Part shown: piece by piece, positions 6,601-13,215 of the stretch
How the letters are laid out: each line of letters opens with the position of its first letter
How positions within the stretch are numbered: the first letter of the stretch is position 1
From: an uncultured Clostridia bacterium
GTDB taxonomy: Bacteria > Bacillota > Clostridia > Peptostreptococcales > Anaerovoracaceae
Length of the DNA stretch: 16,220 nucleotides
Assembly (NCBI GenBank): GCA_937928455.1
Contig: CALFUG010000006.1
Coordinates: 1 to 16,220, forward strand
Direction: 5' to 3'
Position numbers and translations under genes: made by a program
The notes under the pieces: generated by a model
What the model saw: only the letters and a program-made list of their open reading frames with translations
Told to the model about the DNA's origin: nothing
Database searches by the model: none

Positions 6601-7643
6601 TTCCCCCAGATTTTATTGAAAAACTACCATTTTTAGTACGTCCCGAAAACATCGCCCGATACGAAAACGGGAAAGTATATATATTGGACCGCCGTATTTA
6701 TCCATTTGAAATACGATTTGTAGAGTGTGTAACTTATGAGGAAGTCGCTCAGGCCATTGAGAATATGGTGACTCAAAGCCTGGGACCAGCCTATGCAGCT
6801 GCTTGTGGTATGATTCTAGCAGCCAGAGAAAATCAATCCAGACAAGGAGAGATTTTTTTGGAGTCCATGAATATGGCTGGGCAACGTATCCTACATACCC
6901 GACCTACAAACCACGAAATCAGAGAAACCGTATCCGGTATGTTAGAGTTTTTGAATTTTCATTTTCAACAAAAACTAAAAAGCGGAGAAGAGATTCTACT
7001 CGAATACATGGATTGGATGATTACCACACGTCATATGAACAGTTTACATTTAGGAAAATTTGGAGCAACCATTATTCAATCCGGAGACACCATACTAACT
7101 CATTGTTGGCCCGAAACCACTCTGATATACACGATTCTAGAAGCTCTAAACCAAGGAAAACAATTGAAAGCATATTGTAGTGAAACACGACCCTATTTGC
7201 AAGGCTCTCGGCTTACGGCCACGGCATTGATAGATATGGGAGTTCCTGTTACCGTGATAACAGATAATATGCCTGCTACACTTCTTAGCCAAGGAAAAAT
7301 TCAGGTGTTCTTGGCAGGAAGCGATCGAACCACCCTGGATGGCCATGTTATTAATAAGGTGGGAACTTTACAAATTGCCATCTGTGCCAAACGATATCAA
7401 GTGCCTTTTTATGCCTTCGCTTACGGGCCGGATATACAAGCAAAGACTTTTCAGGATGTTCCCATCGAAGAACGAAACCCTTCGGAAGTGTTACAGATTC
7501 GGGGCCTTCCTACCGCATCTCCTAGGGCTTCTGGCACATATCCTGCTTTTGATGTGACCCCACCGGAGTTGATTACCGGAATTATTACCGATAAAGGGGT
7601 CTTTGCCCCCGATCAAATTGGAGATTATTTAATAAAACCTTGA
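6597..7643 (+). CDS. MtnA/eIF2B-family aldose-1-phosphate isomerase (divergent)
   Basis: A 348-residue homologue of methylthioribose-1-phosphate isomerase (MtnA), which opens aldose-1-phosphates to ketose-1-phosphates. Catalytic Cys170 (ILTHC) and Asp243 (GSDR) are present, as are ETRPYLQGSRLTA (196-208) and the N253-K254 pair in VINKVGT. The C-terminal VPIEERNPSEV and AFDVTPPELITGIITDKG blocks are classic MtnA. Two motifs deviate: the phosphate-binding VVRGAPAIG of MtnA reads VTQSLGPAY here (residues 58-66), and THCNAG reads THCWPE. This suggests an altered substrate or binding mode, for example 5-deoxyribose-1-P instead of methylthioribose-1-P. Its ATG overlaps the aldolase stop (ATGA), pointing to coupled translation and a shared pathway. 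Phosphorylase and kinase partners are not in the window. Confidence 0.85.
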   Translation: MIPPDFIEKLPFLVRPENIARYENGKVYILDRRIYPFEIRFVECVTYEEVAQAIENMVTQSLGPAYAAACGMILAARENQSRQGEIFLESMNMAGQRILHTRPTNHEIRETVSGMLEFLNFHFQQKLKSGEEILLEYMDWMITTRHMNSLHLGKFGATIIQSGDTILTHCWPETTLIYTILEALNQGKQLKAYCSETRPYLQGSRLTATALIDMGVPVTVITDNMPATLLSQGKIQVFLAGSDRTTLDGHVINKVGTLQIAICAKRYQVPFYAFAYGPDIQAKTFQDVPIEERNPSEVLQIRGLPTASPRASGTYPAFDVTPPELITGIITDKGVFAPDQIGDYLIKP

Positions 7644-7667
7644 TGTTTCAATGTGTTATGGTAAAAT
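7640..7667 (+). promoter_or_regulatory. Promoter of alaS
   Basis: TTGATG (7640-7645), a 16-base spacer and TAAAAT (7662-7667), with TG one base before the -10 (extended -10), lie about 40 bases before the alaS start. The leader is too short for a T-box, the usual control of synthetase genes in this phylum. Confidence 0.55.
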
Positions 7668-7681
7668 GTATGGGTTGAAAC
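7645..7681. repeat. Inverted repeat spanning the alaS promoter
   Basis: GTTTCAA (7645-7651) and TTGAAAC (7675-7681) form a perfect 7-base inverted repeat separated by 23 bases. It encloses the -10 element and the likely transcription start, so it could be an operator or be chance. Confidence 0.3.
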
Positions 7682-7706
7682 ACAAATAGGAAAGGATAGC
7701 AACTAT

Positions 7707-10337
7707 ATGAAAAAAATCGGCCTAAATCAATTGCGAGAAATGTTCCTAAGCTTTTACGAAAGCAAAGGTCACTATAGACGTCAGAGTTTTTCTCTCATTC
7801 CGGACGGGGATAAAAGTTTACTGATTATTAATTCGGGTATGGCACCATTAAAACCATTTTTTGCAGGTCTAGAGACTCCGCCAAGTCCTCGTATGACCAC
7901 TTGTCAGAAATGTATCCGAACCGGCGATATTGAGAACGTGGGCTACACGGACCGCCATGGAACATTCTTTGAAATGTTGGGAAGCTTTAGTTTTGGAGAT
8001 TATTTCAAAAAAGAGTCTTTGATATGGGGTTGGGAATTCATTACCCAGGTACTTGAAATGCCAGAAGACAAAATCTGGGCATCTGTATATGAAAAGGATC
8101 AAGAGGCTTATGATATTTGGGTCAATGATATTGGACTTCCAAAGGAACGCATTGTTGCCCTGGGTAAGGATGATAATTTTTGGGAAATAGGAACCGGACC
8201 TTGTGGACCTTGTTCTGAAATTTATTTTGACCGGGGAGAAGAATACGGTTGCGGAAGAGAGGGGTGTAAACCCGGATGTGATTGTGACCGTTATATCGAA
8301 TTCTGGAATCATGTATTTACCCAATACAATCGAGACGACGCAGGAAATTATTCAGATCTGGCACATAAAAACATTGATACGGGAATGGGTCTGGAACGAA
8401 TTGCCTGTGTCATGCAAGATGTGGACTCTATTTTTGCGGTGGACACCATTAAATTTGTTCTGGATGCCATATGTGAAAAAAGTGGGATCCCTTACACCCA
8501 AGGGAAATCAAAGGAAGACGTCTCAACAAGAATCATAACAGACCATCTTCGTAGCATTACCTTCATGATTGCAGATGGAATACTACCGGGAAACGAAGGG
8601 CGGGGCTATGTGCTTCGCCGATTATTACGAAGAGCGGCGAGACACGGTCGGAATTTAGGAATACAAGGACCATTTCTGTCGGATCTATCTCGATATGTGG
8701 TTCAAGTCTCCGGAGAAGCCTACCCTGAATTACGAGTAAAAAAGGATTATATCCACAAAATTATATCGGTGGAAGAGGATAAATTTGCCAGCACCATCGG
8801 TCAGGGCGAGGAAATCATCTTGGAGTATATCCAATCAATGGAAAAAGAGGGCATTCAAGTTCTTTCCGGAGAAAGAGCCTTCAAGCTTTATGATACCTAT
8901 GGTTTTCCATTGGAATTAACCCAGGAGATTTTGGAGGAGTCTGGATATCAGGCAGACGTTGATGGTTTTCAAGAACATATGGAAAACCAGCGGCAACAAG
9001 CTCGTGCTGCCAGGAAAAGTGATGAAGATGAGGGTTGGAGTGAAATGGAGTTGACTTTCACCCTGGAACATCCTACCATTTTTGTAGGATATGATACTCT
9101 GGAAAACCGAGGTCGTGTTCTCTACACCTTTCGAGAAAATGCCACCGTTCCGTCTCTAAAAGAAGGAGAGACCGGTAAAATCATACTGGATCAAACACCT
9201 TTTTATGCGGAAGGAGGGGGCCAAAGCACCGATTTGGGAGTGATGTACTGTGATGGATGCTCATTGGAGGTTCTGAAAGTCACTCGAAGCAAAGAAGCCT
9301 TTCTTCATGAAGTGATTGTGAGAAAAGGAGAAGTAAAACCTGGTGACATGGTGCAGTGTTTGGTTGCCGCCCCTCGAAGATATGCAACGGCGAGGAATCA
9401 TACTGCAACTCATTTGCTTCATAATGCTTTGAGAGAGGTACTGGGGGATCATGTGCAACAAGCAGGTAGCAGCGTAACACCCGAGGGCCTCCGATTTGAT
9501 TTTCATCATTTTCAGGCGTTAACCATCGACGAAATCCAAAAGGTAGAGGAATATGTGAATGAACGTATTTCCTTTTTCCCAGATGTTACGACTCGGGAAG
9601 TGCCCATGGAACAAGCGCAACAAGAAGGAGTCATTGCACTCTTTGGAGAAAAATATGGAGATTGGGTTCGGGTCGTGTCAGTGGGTGATTATAGCAAAGA
9701 ACTATGTGGAGGAACTCATGTTAAGAATGGGGGACAAATTGGAGCATTTCAAATATTGTCTGAGAGTGGCGTAGCCTCCGGTGTTCGTCGTATGGAAGCA
9801 GTAACAGGAATGGGTGTATTAAAGGTAGCAAAGGAAATGGAATCGACCATTCAGAAGACTGCCGAAACCCTAAAAACCAGTCCTCATGTACTACTACAAA
9901 AGGCGCAGAATATATCAGAAGAATTAAAATTACTCAAAAAAGAGCTAGAAGAATTCAAAAAATCTTCCATGGGGAGTTCCTTAGAGCAGTGGATGGAAGC
10001 AGCCAAAGAAATAAATGGAGTGCGCCTAGTGACTCATTCCTTCAAAGATTACACCATTCAGGATTTAAGAACATTATCCGACGAAATAAAACAAAAATAC
10101 AGCAATCTTATTTTGGTCTTTGCAACTGTCAATGAGGATAAAGTGACCTTTATGGTGTCTATAACGGATGATTTGTTAGAGAAAGGATACCATGCCGGTC
10201 AAATGATAAAAAGAATTGCAGAAGCTGCCGGTGGTGGGGGAGGCGGTAAAGAAGACATGGCCCAGGCCGGTGGGAAAGATCCCAATAAGATTCCGGAAGC
10301 TTTCCAGGTTGCGGAAGAAATTGTTCAAGCCAAATAA
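7707..10337 (+). CDS. alaS: Alanyl-tRNA synthetase
   Basis: An 876-residue class IIc synthetase, the usual full length. Domains in order: catalytic domain (about 1-235), with motif 2 region RTGDIENVGYTDRHGTFFEM and FSFGDYFKKE near residues 71-103; tRNA-recognition helical domain (about 236-450); editing domain with the zinc-binding HTATH pair H565/H569 and C667/H671 in CGGTH; then a coiled-coil linker (about 710-755) and the DHHA1 oligomerisation domain, ending with the glycine-rich GGGGGGK segment. All sites are intact, so both charging with alanine and clearing of mischarged Ser/Gly-tRNA-Ala should work. Ribosome binding site AAAGGA at 7691-7696. alaS followed by ireB and ruvX is a conserved order in Firmicutes. 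Confidence 0.97.
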   Translation: MKKIGLNQLREMFLSFYESKGHYRRQSFSLIPDGDKSLLIINSGMAPLKPFFAGLETPPSPRMTTCQKCIRTGDIENVGYTDRHGTFFEMLGSFSFGDYFKKESLIWGWEFITQVLEMPEDKIWASVYEKDQEAYDIWVNDIGLPKERIVALGKDDNFWEIGTGPCGPCSEIYFDRGEEYGCGREGCKPGCDCDRYIEFWNHVFTQYNRDDAGNYSDLAHKNIDTGMGLERIACVMQDVDSIFAVDTIKFVLDAICEKSGIPYTQGKSKEDVSTRIITDHLRSITFMIADGILPGNEGRGYVLRRLLRRAARHGRNLGIQGPFLSDLSRYVVQVSGEAYPELRVKKDYIHKIISVEEDKFASTIGQGEEIILEYIQSMEKEGIQVLSGERAFKLYDTYGFPLELTQEILEESGYQADVDGFQEHMENQRQQARAARKSDEDEGWSEMELTFTLEHPTIFVGYDTLENRGRVLYTFRENATVPSLKEGETGKIILDQTPFYAEGGGQSTDLGVMYCDGCSLEVLKVTRSKEAFLHEVIVRKGEVKPGDMVQCLVAAPRRYATARNHTATHLLHNALREVLGDHVQQAGSSVTPEGLRFDFHHFQALTIDEIQKVEEYVNERISFFPDVTTREVPMEQAQQEGVIALFGEKYGDWVRVVSVGDYSKELCGGTHVKNGGQIGAFQILSESGVASGVRRMEAVTGMGVLKVAKEMESTIQKTAETLKTSPHVLLQKAQNISEELKLLKKELEEFKKSSMGSSLEQWMEAAKEINGVRLVTHSFKDYTIQDLRTLSDEIKQKYSNLILVFATVNEDKVTFMVSITDDLLEKGYHAGQMIKRIAEAAGGGGGGKEDMAQAGGKDPNKIPEAFQVAEEIVQAK

Positions 10338-10359
10338 TATTAATTCTTCGTTAAATCCA

Positions 10360-10383
10360 GGGTCAAGGTCTATACTTTGACCC
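10360..10383 (+). terminator. Hairpin after alaS (likely partial terminator)
   Basis: GGGTCAA (10360-10366) pairs with TTGACCC (10377-10383) around a 10-base loop, 23 bases after the alaS stop. Only a weak T-rich tail (TCATGTTT) follows, so some read-through into ireB is likely. Confidence 0.45.
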
Positions 10384-10393
10384 TCATGTTTAG

Positions 10394-10399
10394 TATAAT
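10394..10399 (+). promoter_or_regulatory. -10 element of a possible ireB operon promoter
   Basis: A perfect TATAAT lies just after the alaS hairpin and 57 bases before ireB. The TTGACC within the hairpin is only 11 bases away, too close to act as its -35, and the region at 17 bases (TATACT) is a poor match. The promoter is therefore tentative. Confidence 0.4.
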
Positions 10400-10455
10400 G
10401 AAACCGAATCGAGACAAGAATATTTTACAGAATCAGGAAAAGGACGGTGATTTGG

Positions 10456-10707
10456 ATGGAAAGAAATACGATTCTTTTTGACGGAAACCCCGAAAAGAGT
10501 GAGCAACCCACCACCAATGAAATTCTTCGGGCAGTATATGATGCGTTGGAAGAAAAAGGATATAATTCCATTGACCAAATGGTAGGTTACATTTTGTCTG
10601 GAGATCCTTCCTATATAACCAGTCATAATAATGCCCGCAACCTAATTCGTCATATTGAACGAGATGACTTAGTGGAGGAATTGTTGCGATCCTTCTTGGC
10701 AAAATAA
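10456..10707 (+). CDS. ireB: IreB family regulatory phosphoprotein (UPF0297/YrzL)
   Basis: An 83-residue protein of the IreB/YrzL (UPF0297) family. The core is nearly diagnostic: LRAVYDALEEKGYN, DQMVGYILSGDPSYI, NARNLIRHIERDDLVEELL. In Enterococcus faecalis IreB is a small dimeric protein phosphorylated by the PASTA kinase IreK on two N-terminal threonines and it modulates cephalosporin resistance. Here one threonine, T5 (ERNTILF), aligns with the second of these sites; the first has no clear counterpart. The ATG at 10456 fits the family N-terminus and has AAAAGGA about 11 bases upstream; a GTG at 10447 in frame is too close to that site. ruvX follows after 2 bases. Confidence 0.93.
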   Translation: MERNTILFDGNPEKSEQPTTNEILRAVYDALEEKGYNSIDQMVGYILSGDPSYITSHNNARNLIRHIERDDLVEELLRSFLAK

Positions 10708-10709
10708 GA

Positions 10710-11177
10710 ATGAAAGCCATAGGATTGGACGTGGGAGACAAAACCATTGGTGTTGCCATTAGCGATGAGTTAATGCTGAGCGCTCATGGAATAACCACCA
10801 TTCAACGTGTGGGCATACGAAAAGATGCAGGAGTGGTGATAGACTATATTCGCGACTACGGATGTAATACCGTAGTGATTGGACTTCCCAAAAAATTAGA
10901 CGGTAGTTTTAGTCCGCAAACGGATAAAGTGGTTGAATTTAAGAATATGCTGGAGAACAAGTTGCGATCTTCCGGTATGCAAAATGTGGCCATTCTTTTC
11001 CAGGATGAACGTTTGACCACAGTGCAGGCAGAGAAAGTATTGATTGAGGCAGATGTTCGCCGGGAGAAACGCAAAGAGGTCATTGACAAGCAAGCAGCTG
11101 TATTGATTCTACAAGGCTATTTGGATCGGTTGTACTTTGAAAGAAAGAATTCACCTTACGAGGAGACGAAACAATAG
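10710..11177 (+). CDS. ruvX: YqgF/RuvX family putative Holliday junction resolvase
   Basis: A 155-residue RNase H-fold nuclease of the RuvX/YqgF family, linked to Holliday-junction resolution and to 16S rRNA 5'-end maturation in different bacteria. Motifs seen: GLDVGDKTIGVAISD with catalytic D7, VIGLPKKLDGS (about 56-66), LFQDERLTTVQAEKVL with E100, and EVIDKQAAVLILQGYLD with D126. These acidic residues form the metal site. It begins 2 bases after the ireB stop without a strong ribosome binding site, so translation is probably coupled. The stop codon is directly followed by the ATG of the metallophosphoesterase. Confidence 0.93.
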   Translation: MKAIGLDVGDKTIGVAISDELMLSAHGITTIQRVGIRKDAGVVIDYIRDYGCNTVVIGLPKKLDGSFSPQTDKVVEFKNMLENKLRSSGMQNVAILFQDERLTTVQAEKVLIEADVRREKRKEVIDKQAAVLILQGYLDRLYFERKNSPYEETKQ

Positions 11178-12110
11178 ATGCGAGAGTTTTCCAGACTAGA
11201 GCAGGTCTATAAGCAAGCTACCATTATTCCTTTTGACAAGGAATCCAAGTTTGTGTTTTTTGGAGATCAACACCGGGGCGATGACAGCCTTTCCGATGAA
11301 TTTGGAAGGAATAAACATATATTTAATTATGCTCTTAAATATTATCTTGATAATGGTTTTACCTATGTAGAAGTAGGGGACGGAGACGAAATGTGGGAAC
11401 AGAGGAGTTTCGATGTGATTCGAAATGCCCATTTTCCCACTTTTTCATTGTTACGAAAGTTTTTCTTGGAAAACCGTCTACTGATGCTTTTTGGAAATCA
11501 CAATATCTGCTATCGAAAGCCGGAAAAGGTAGCACGAGACCTATATCAAGTTTATGACGAATATCAAGGAGCCTGCGATGACCTCTTTCCAGGCATTAAA
11601 TTTCATGAAGCTCTTGTATTAAAAGAAAAAAAGACGGAACAAGAGATATTTGTGGTGCACGGTCATCAAGGGGATTTGCTGAATGATCAATTCTATTTCT
11701 TATCCTTTGCTCTGATTCGTTTTCTATGGAGATTCATGCATGTTATCGGTCTAAAAAACCCGGCTAGCCCAGCCAAAAGTCGAAGAAAACGCCATAAAAT
11801 AGAACGCATGTACGCACAGTGGATTCAGCATCACAAGACCATCCTTATATGTGGTCACACCCATCGGCCGAAATTTCCCATTAATGGGGATCATGCGTAC
11901 TTCAATTGTGGAAGCTGCGTAAACCCCAGAGGGATTTTTTGCCTGGAGTTGACCAACAATCATTTATCCCTAATTACTTGGCGTGTAAACACAAAACATG
12001 ATGGTACCATGATAATAAAAAGAACGGTATTAAACGGCCCATTGAACATTCGCAAATACGCCAATAAAGATAAATACGACGACTTTGATTATACTACCTG
12101 TGAATCGTAA
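11178..12110 (+). CDS. Calcineurin-type metallophosphoesterase
   Basis: A 310-residue two-metal phosphoesterase. All signature blocks are in order: FFGDQHRGDD with D30 and H32, VEVGDGDEMW with D68, FGNHNI with N107/H108, VVHGHQGD with H151/H153, and CGHTHRP with H217/H219. The sequence between the last two blocks (about 160-205) is a hydrophobic and basic insertion (LIRFLWRFMHVIG followed by SRRKRHK), recalling the membrane-associated lid of LpxH-like phosphoesterases, so a lipid or nucleotide-lipid substrate is possible; this is inference. It starts directly on the ruvX stop (TAGATG), so it is the last gene of the ireB-ruvX operon. In many relatives this place is taken by other genes. The substrate cannot be read from sequence. 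Confidence 0.88.
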   Translation: MREFSRLEQVYKQATIIPFDKESKFVFFGDQHRGDDSLSDEFGRNKHIFNYALKYYLDNGFTYVEVGDGDEMWEQRSFDVIRNAHFPTFSLLRKFFLENRLLMLFGNHNICYRKPEKVARDLYQVYDEYQGACDDLFPGIKFHEALVLKEKKTEQEIFVVHGHQGDLLNDQFYFLSFALIRFLWRFMHVIGLKNPASPAKSRRKRHKIERMYAQWIQHHKTILICGHTHRPKFPINGDHAYFNCGSCVNPRGIFCLELTNNHLSLITWRVNTKHDGTMIIKRTVLNGPLNIRKYANKDKYDDFDYTTCES

Positions 12111-12143
12111 GGACAGTGGGGGAGAAGCATAAGGTTCTATTGG

Positions 12144-12231
12144 TTAATGGTTTTTGATTTTATGAAGCGTATTAGAATGATTGTTAACTATTCCTTAAAT
12201 CATAATTTTGGGAATAGTATTAATGGTTTTT
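12144..12231 (+). repeat. Direct repeat TTAATGGTTTTT
   Basis: The 12-mer TTAATGGTTTTT occurs at 12144-12155 and 12220-12231 in the gap after the metallophosphoesterase gene. Between the copies, ACTATTCC (12187-12194) and GGAATAGT (12211-12218) make an 8-bp inverted repeat with a 16-base loop. Origin unknown. Confidence 0.4.
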
Positions 12232-12233
12232 AA

Positions 12234-12290
12234 AGCGGATTCGTTGTTCTGGTACCATTCCAGCAATTGCAACGACTCCGCTCTTGTTTT
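12234..12290 (+). terminator. Long hairpin between convergent genes (bidirectional terminator)
   Basis: Three paired blocks stack into one long stem: AGCGGA (12234-12239) with TCCGCT (12277-12282), CGTTG (12242-12246) with CAACG (12270-12274), and CTGG (12249-12252) with CCAG (12260-12263). It ends in CTTGTTTT on the + strand; on the minus strand TTTAAAAA follows. It lies between the metallophosphoesterase (+) and LysM (-) genes and probably ends both transcripts. From 12291 to 12399 I see only a small hairpin, TCCGT/ACGGA (12324-12337), and no gene. Confidence 0.6.
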
Positions 12291-12399
12291 GATCCAAACC
12301 CCCTATTTTTTGAGGCTCTAATTTCCGTTCTAACGGATTTATTTGGACTTAACTATACCTAGTATCCTGCTATTATTTTAAAATTTCCATGATAATAAA

Positions 12400-12708
12400 T
12401 TAGTAATTCGGAATTTGAATTTCCATCCCCGGCATTAACTCCGTGGCCGAAATCCCATTTAATTTCTCCAGCTGATATACCGCTCTTCGGATATCCATAT
12501 TTTCCGGTGCATATTGACCCGCAATATTCCAAAGCGTATCCCCGTAATGAATTTCTACGGTTTGATACGTTTCTTGTACTGTGCCAGCGGCTTTATCCAC
12601 GCCTAATAATCCTTGTACCGATATAATAACGAATATAACACAAATCAACATAAACATAGAAAAACGTAACTCGGACTTAATGCGATGATGTTTTCCTAAA
12701 TACAACAT
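12400..12708 (-). CDS. YneA-like LysM cell-division suppressor
   Basis: A 102-residue protein with a basic N-terminus, one membrane segment (about residues 16-34) and a C-terminal LysM domain (about 51-100: VEIHYGDTLWNIAGQYAP, then LEKLNGIS and PGMEIQIP). LysM binds peptidoglycan, so the protein sits outside the membrane at the wall. Size and layout match YneA of Bacillus subtilis, the SOS-induced division inhibitor that delays septation during DNA repair. The promoter carries two LexA-type boxes, which strongly supports that role. AGGAGG lies 9 bases before the ATG. In many Firmicutes lexA is the divergent neighbour; here it is not, and a riboswitch transcript occupies that place. The name yneA is probable, not certain. 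Confidence 0.85.
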   Translation of the reverse strand: MLYLGKHHRIKSELRFSMFMLICVIFVIISVQGLLGVDKAAGTVQETYQTVEIHYGDTLWNIAGQYAPENMDIRRAVYQLEKLNGISATELMPGMEIQIPNY

Positions 12709-12743
12709 TTGATTCGACCTCCTTTCGTGGAGCCCACCCTATT

Positions 12744-12757
12744 AGAACAACTGTTCT
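12744..12757. promoter_or_regulatory. LexA (SOS) box 1
   Basis: AGAACAACTGTTCT is a perfect palindrome of the GAAC-N4-GTTC type bound by Gram-positive LexA. It lies just downstream of the -10 of the LysM gene, around the transcription start. Confidence 0.8.
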
Positions 12758-12764
12758 TTATTGT

Positions 12765-12793
12765 ATAATACACGAATATATGTTCTTTGTCAA
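12765..12793 (-). promoter_or_regulatory. sigma-A promoter of the LysM gene
   Basis: On the minus strand a perfect TTGACA (12793-12788) is followed after 17 bases by TATTAT (12770-12765). It is near consensus, as expected for a tightly repressed SOS gene. Confidence 0.75.
12773..12786. promoter_or_regulatory. LexA (SOS) box 2
   Basis: Read on the minus strand, AGAACATATATTCG is one base in each end region away from the Bacillus consensus CGAACATATGTTCG. It fills the spacer between the -35 and -10 of the LysM promoter, where a repressor would block RNA polymerase. Confidence 0.75.
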
Positions 12794-12830
12794 CCTATTT
12801 TAGATCTCTTTCGTTTTTTTATTTTTCTCA

Positions 12831-12859
12831 TTGCATTTTTTGCATCAATAAATTATAAT
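12831..12859 (+). promoter_or_regulatory. sigma-A promoter of the riboswitch transcript
   Basis: TTGCAT (12831-12836), a 17-base spacer and a perfect TATAAT (12854-12859) point along the + strand. The expected start, near 12866, is about 23 bases before the aptamer. It is divergent from the SOS promoter, with the -35 elements 37 bases apart. Confidence 0.65.
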
Positions 12860-12888
12860 GAGTTTAACTTCATATTCCACTGAATAAA

Positions 12889-12966
12889 GGCACAGCTTCT
12901 GAAAGGAAGTGTCGCAAAACTATAGGGGCTAAAGCAGGAACCTGATAAGCCAGCCAGTTGCCGGTG
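12889..12966 (+). ncRNA. c-di-GMP-I (GEMM) riboswitch aptamer
   Basis: The sequence aligns base for base with the first half of the Vc2 c-di-GMP-I aptamer: GGCACA, then a 6-bp stem (GCTTCT with GGAAGT) closed by a GAAA tetraloop, then GTCGCAAAAC and GGGGCTAAAG, and at the 3' end GCCAGCCAGTTGCC. GGCA at 12889 pairs with TTGCC at 12958-12962 to close P1. Positions equivalent to the ligand contacts G20 (first G of GGCA), A47 (first A after GTCGC) and C92 (in TTGCC) are kept, which fits binding of c-di-GMP rather than a variant. The second hairpin is short (CAGG..CCTG). The class is well supported; affinity is not testable from sequence. Confidence 0.88.
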
Positions 12967-13011
12967 TGATGTCATTGGCACCCATTTTATCATTAAGATG
13001 AGTTTCCTCTT

Positions 13012-13059
13012 ACCGGTACAAATGCAGTTGGTTCAGCAGCTCATGAAACCGGTTTTTTA
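13012..13059 (+). terminator. Rho-independent terminator / expression platform of the riboswitch
   Basis: ACCGGT (13012-13017) pairs with ACCGGT (13048-13053), with an inner stem ATGcAGTTG / CAGCTCAT, followed by a run of six T. The 5' arm can instead pair with GCCGGT at 12960-12965, whose GCC is part of aptamer stem P1. Ligand binding would hold P1 closed and free the terminator arm, so c-di-GMP should turn transcription OFF. This mechanism is inferred from pairing by eye. Confidence 0.7.
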
Positions 13060-13072
13060 TTGGACCCACCCA

Positions 13073-13207
13073 TTAGCCAATAAGTATTCCCGGTTCATGA
13101 TCTGCTTTCCATAGAGTGGATGCGACCAACCCGATGATAATGAGAAAAACCCTCTCCTCCCGGTGATCGTTATTTACATCATTAGACATCGTATTTGATC
13201 GCTCCAT
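13073..13207 (-). other. Possible 44-codon ORF with a membrane segment (doubtful)
   Basis: An ATG-to-TAA frame on the minus strand encodes 44 residues: a polar, acidic and basic N-terminal half (about 1-19) and a hydrophobic stretch VFLIIIGLVASTLW (about 20-33). It lies after the terminator of the lipoprotein operon; the only Shine-Dalgarno-like sequence (GGGGGTG) is buried in that hairpin, so translation is doubtful. It could be a decayed gene or chance. The rest of 13060-13299 shows only the terminator at 13216-13246. Confidence 0.2.
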
Positions 13208-13215
13208 AGAAAATA

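Noticed and set aside
8203..8538. + strand open frame of 111 codons inside alaS.
   Set aside because: Out-of-frame shadow; the alaS frame is continuous and has all motifs.
10377..10399. TTGACC plus TATAAT read as a full promoter before ireB.
   Set aside because: The spacer is only 11 bases; TTGACC is better explained as the 3' arm of the alaS hairpin.
12147..12233. 28-codon + strand frame after the metallophosphoesterase gene.
   Set aside because: Its only Shine-Dalgarno-like sequence is 13 bases away and the frame consists of the repeat and hairpin region, so it is likely chance.
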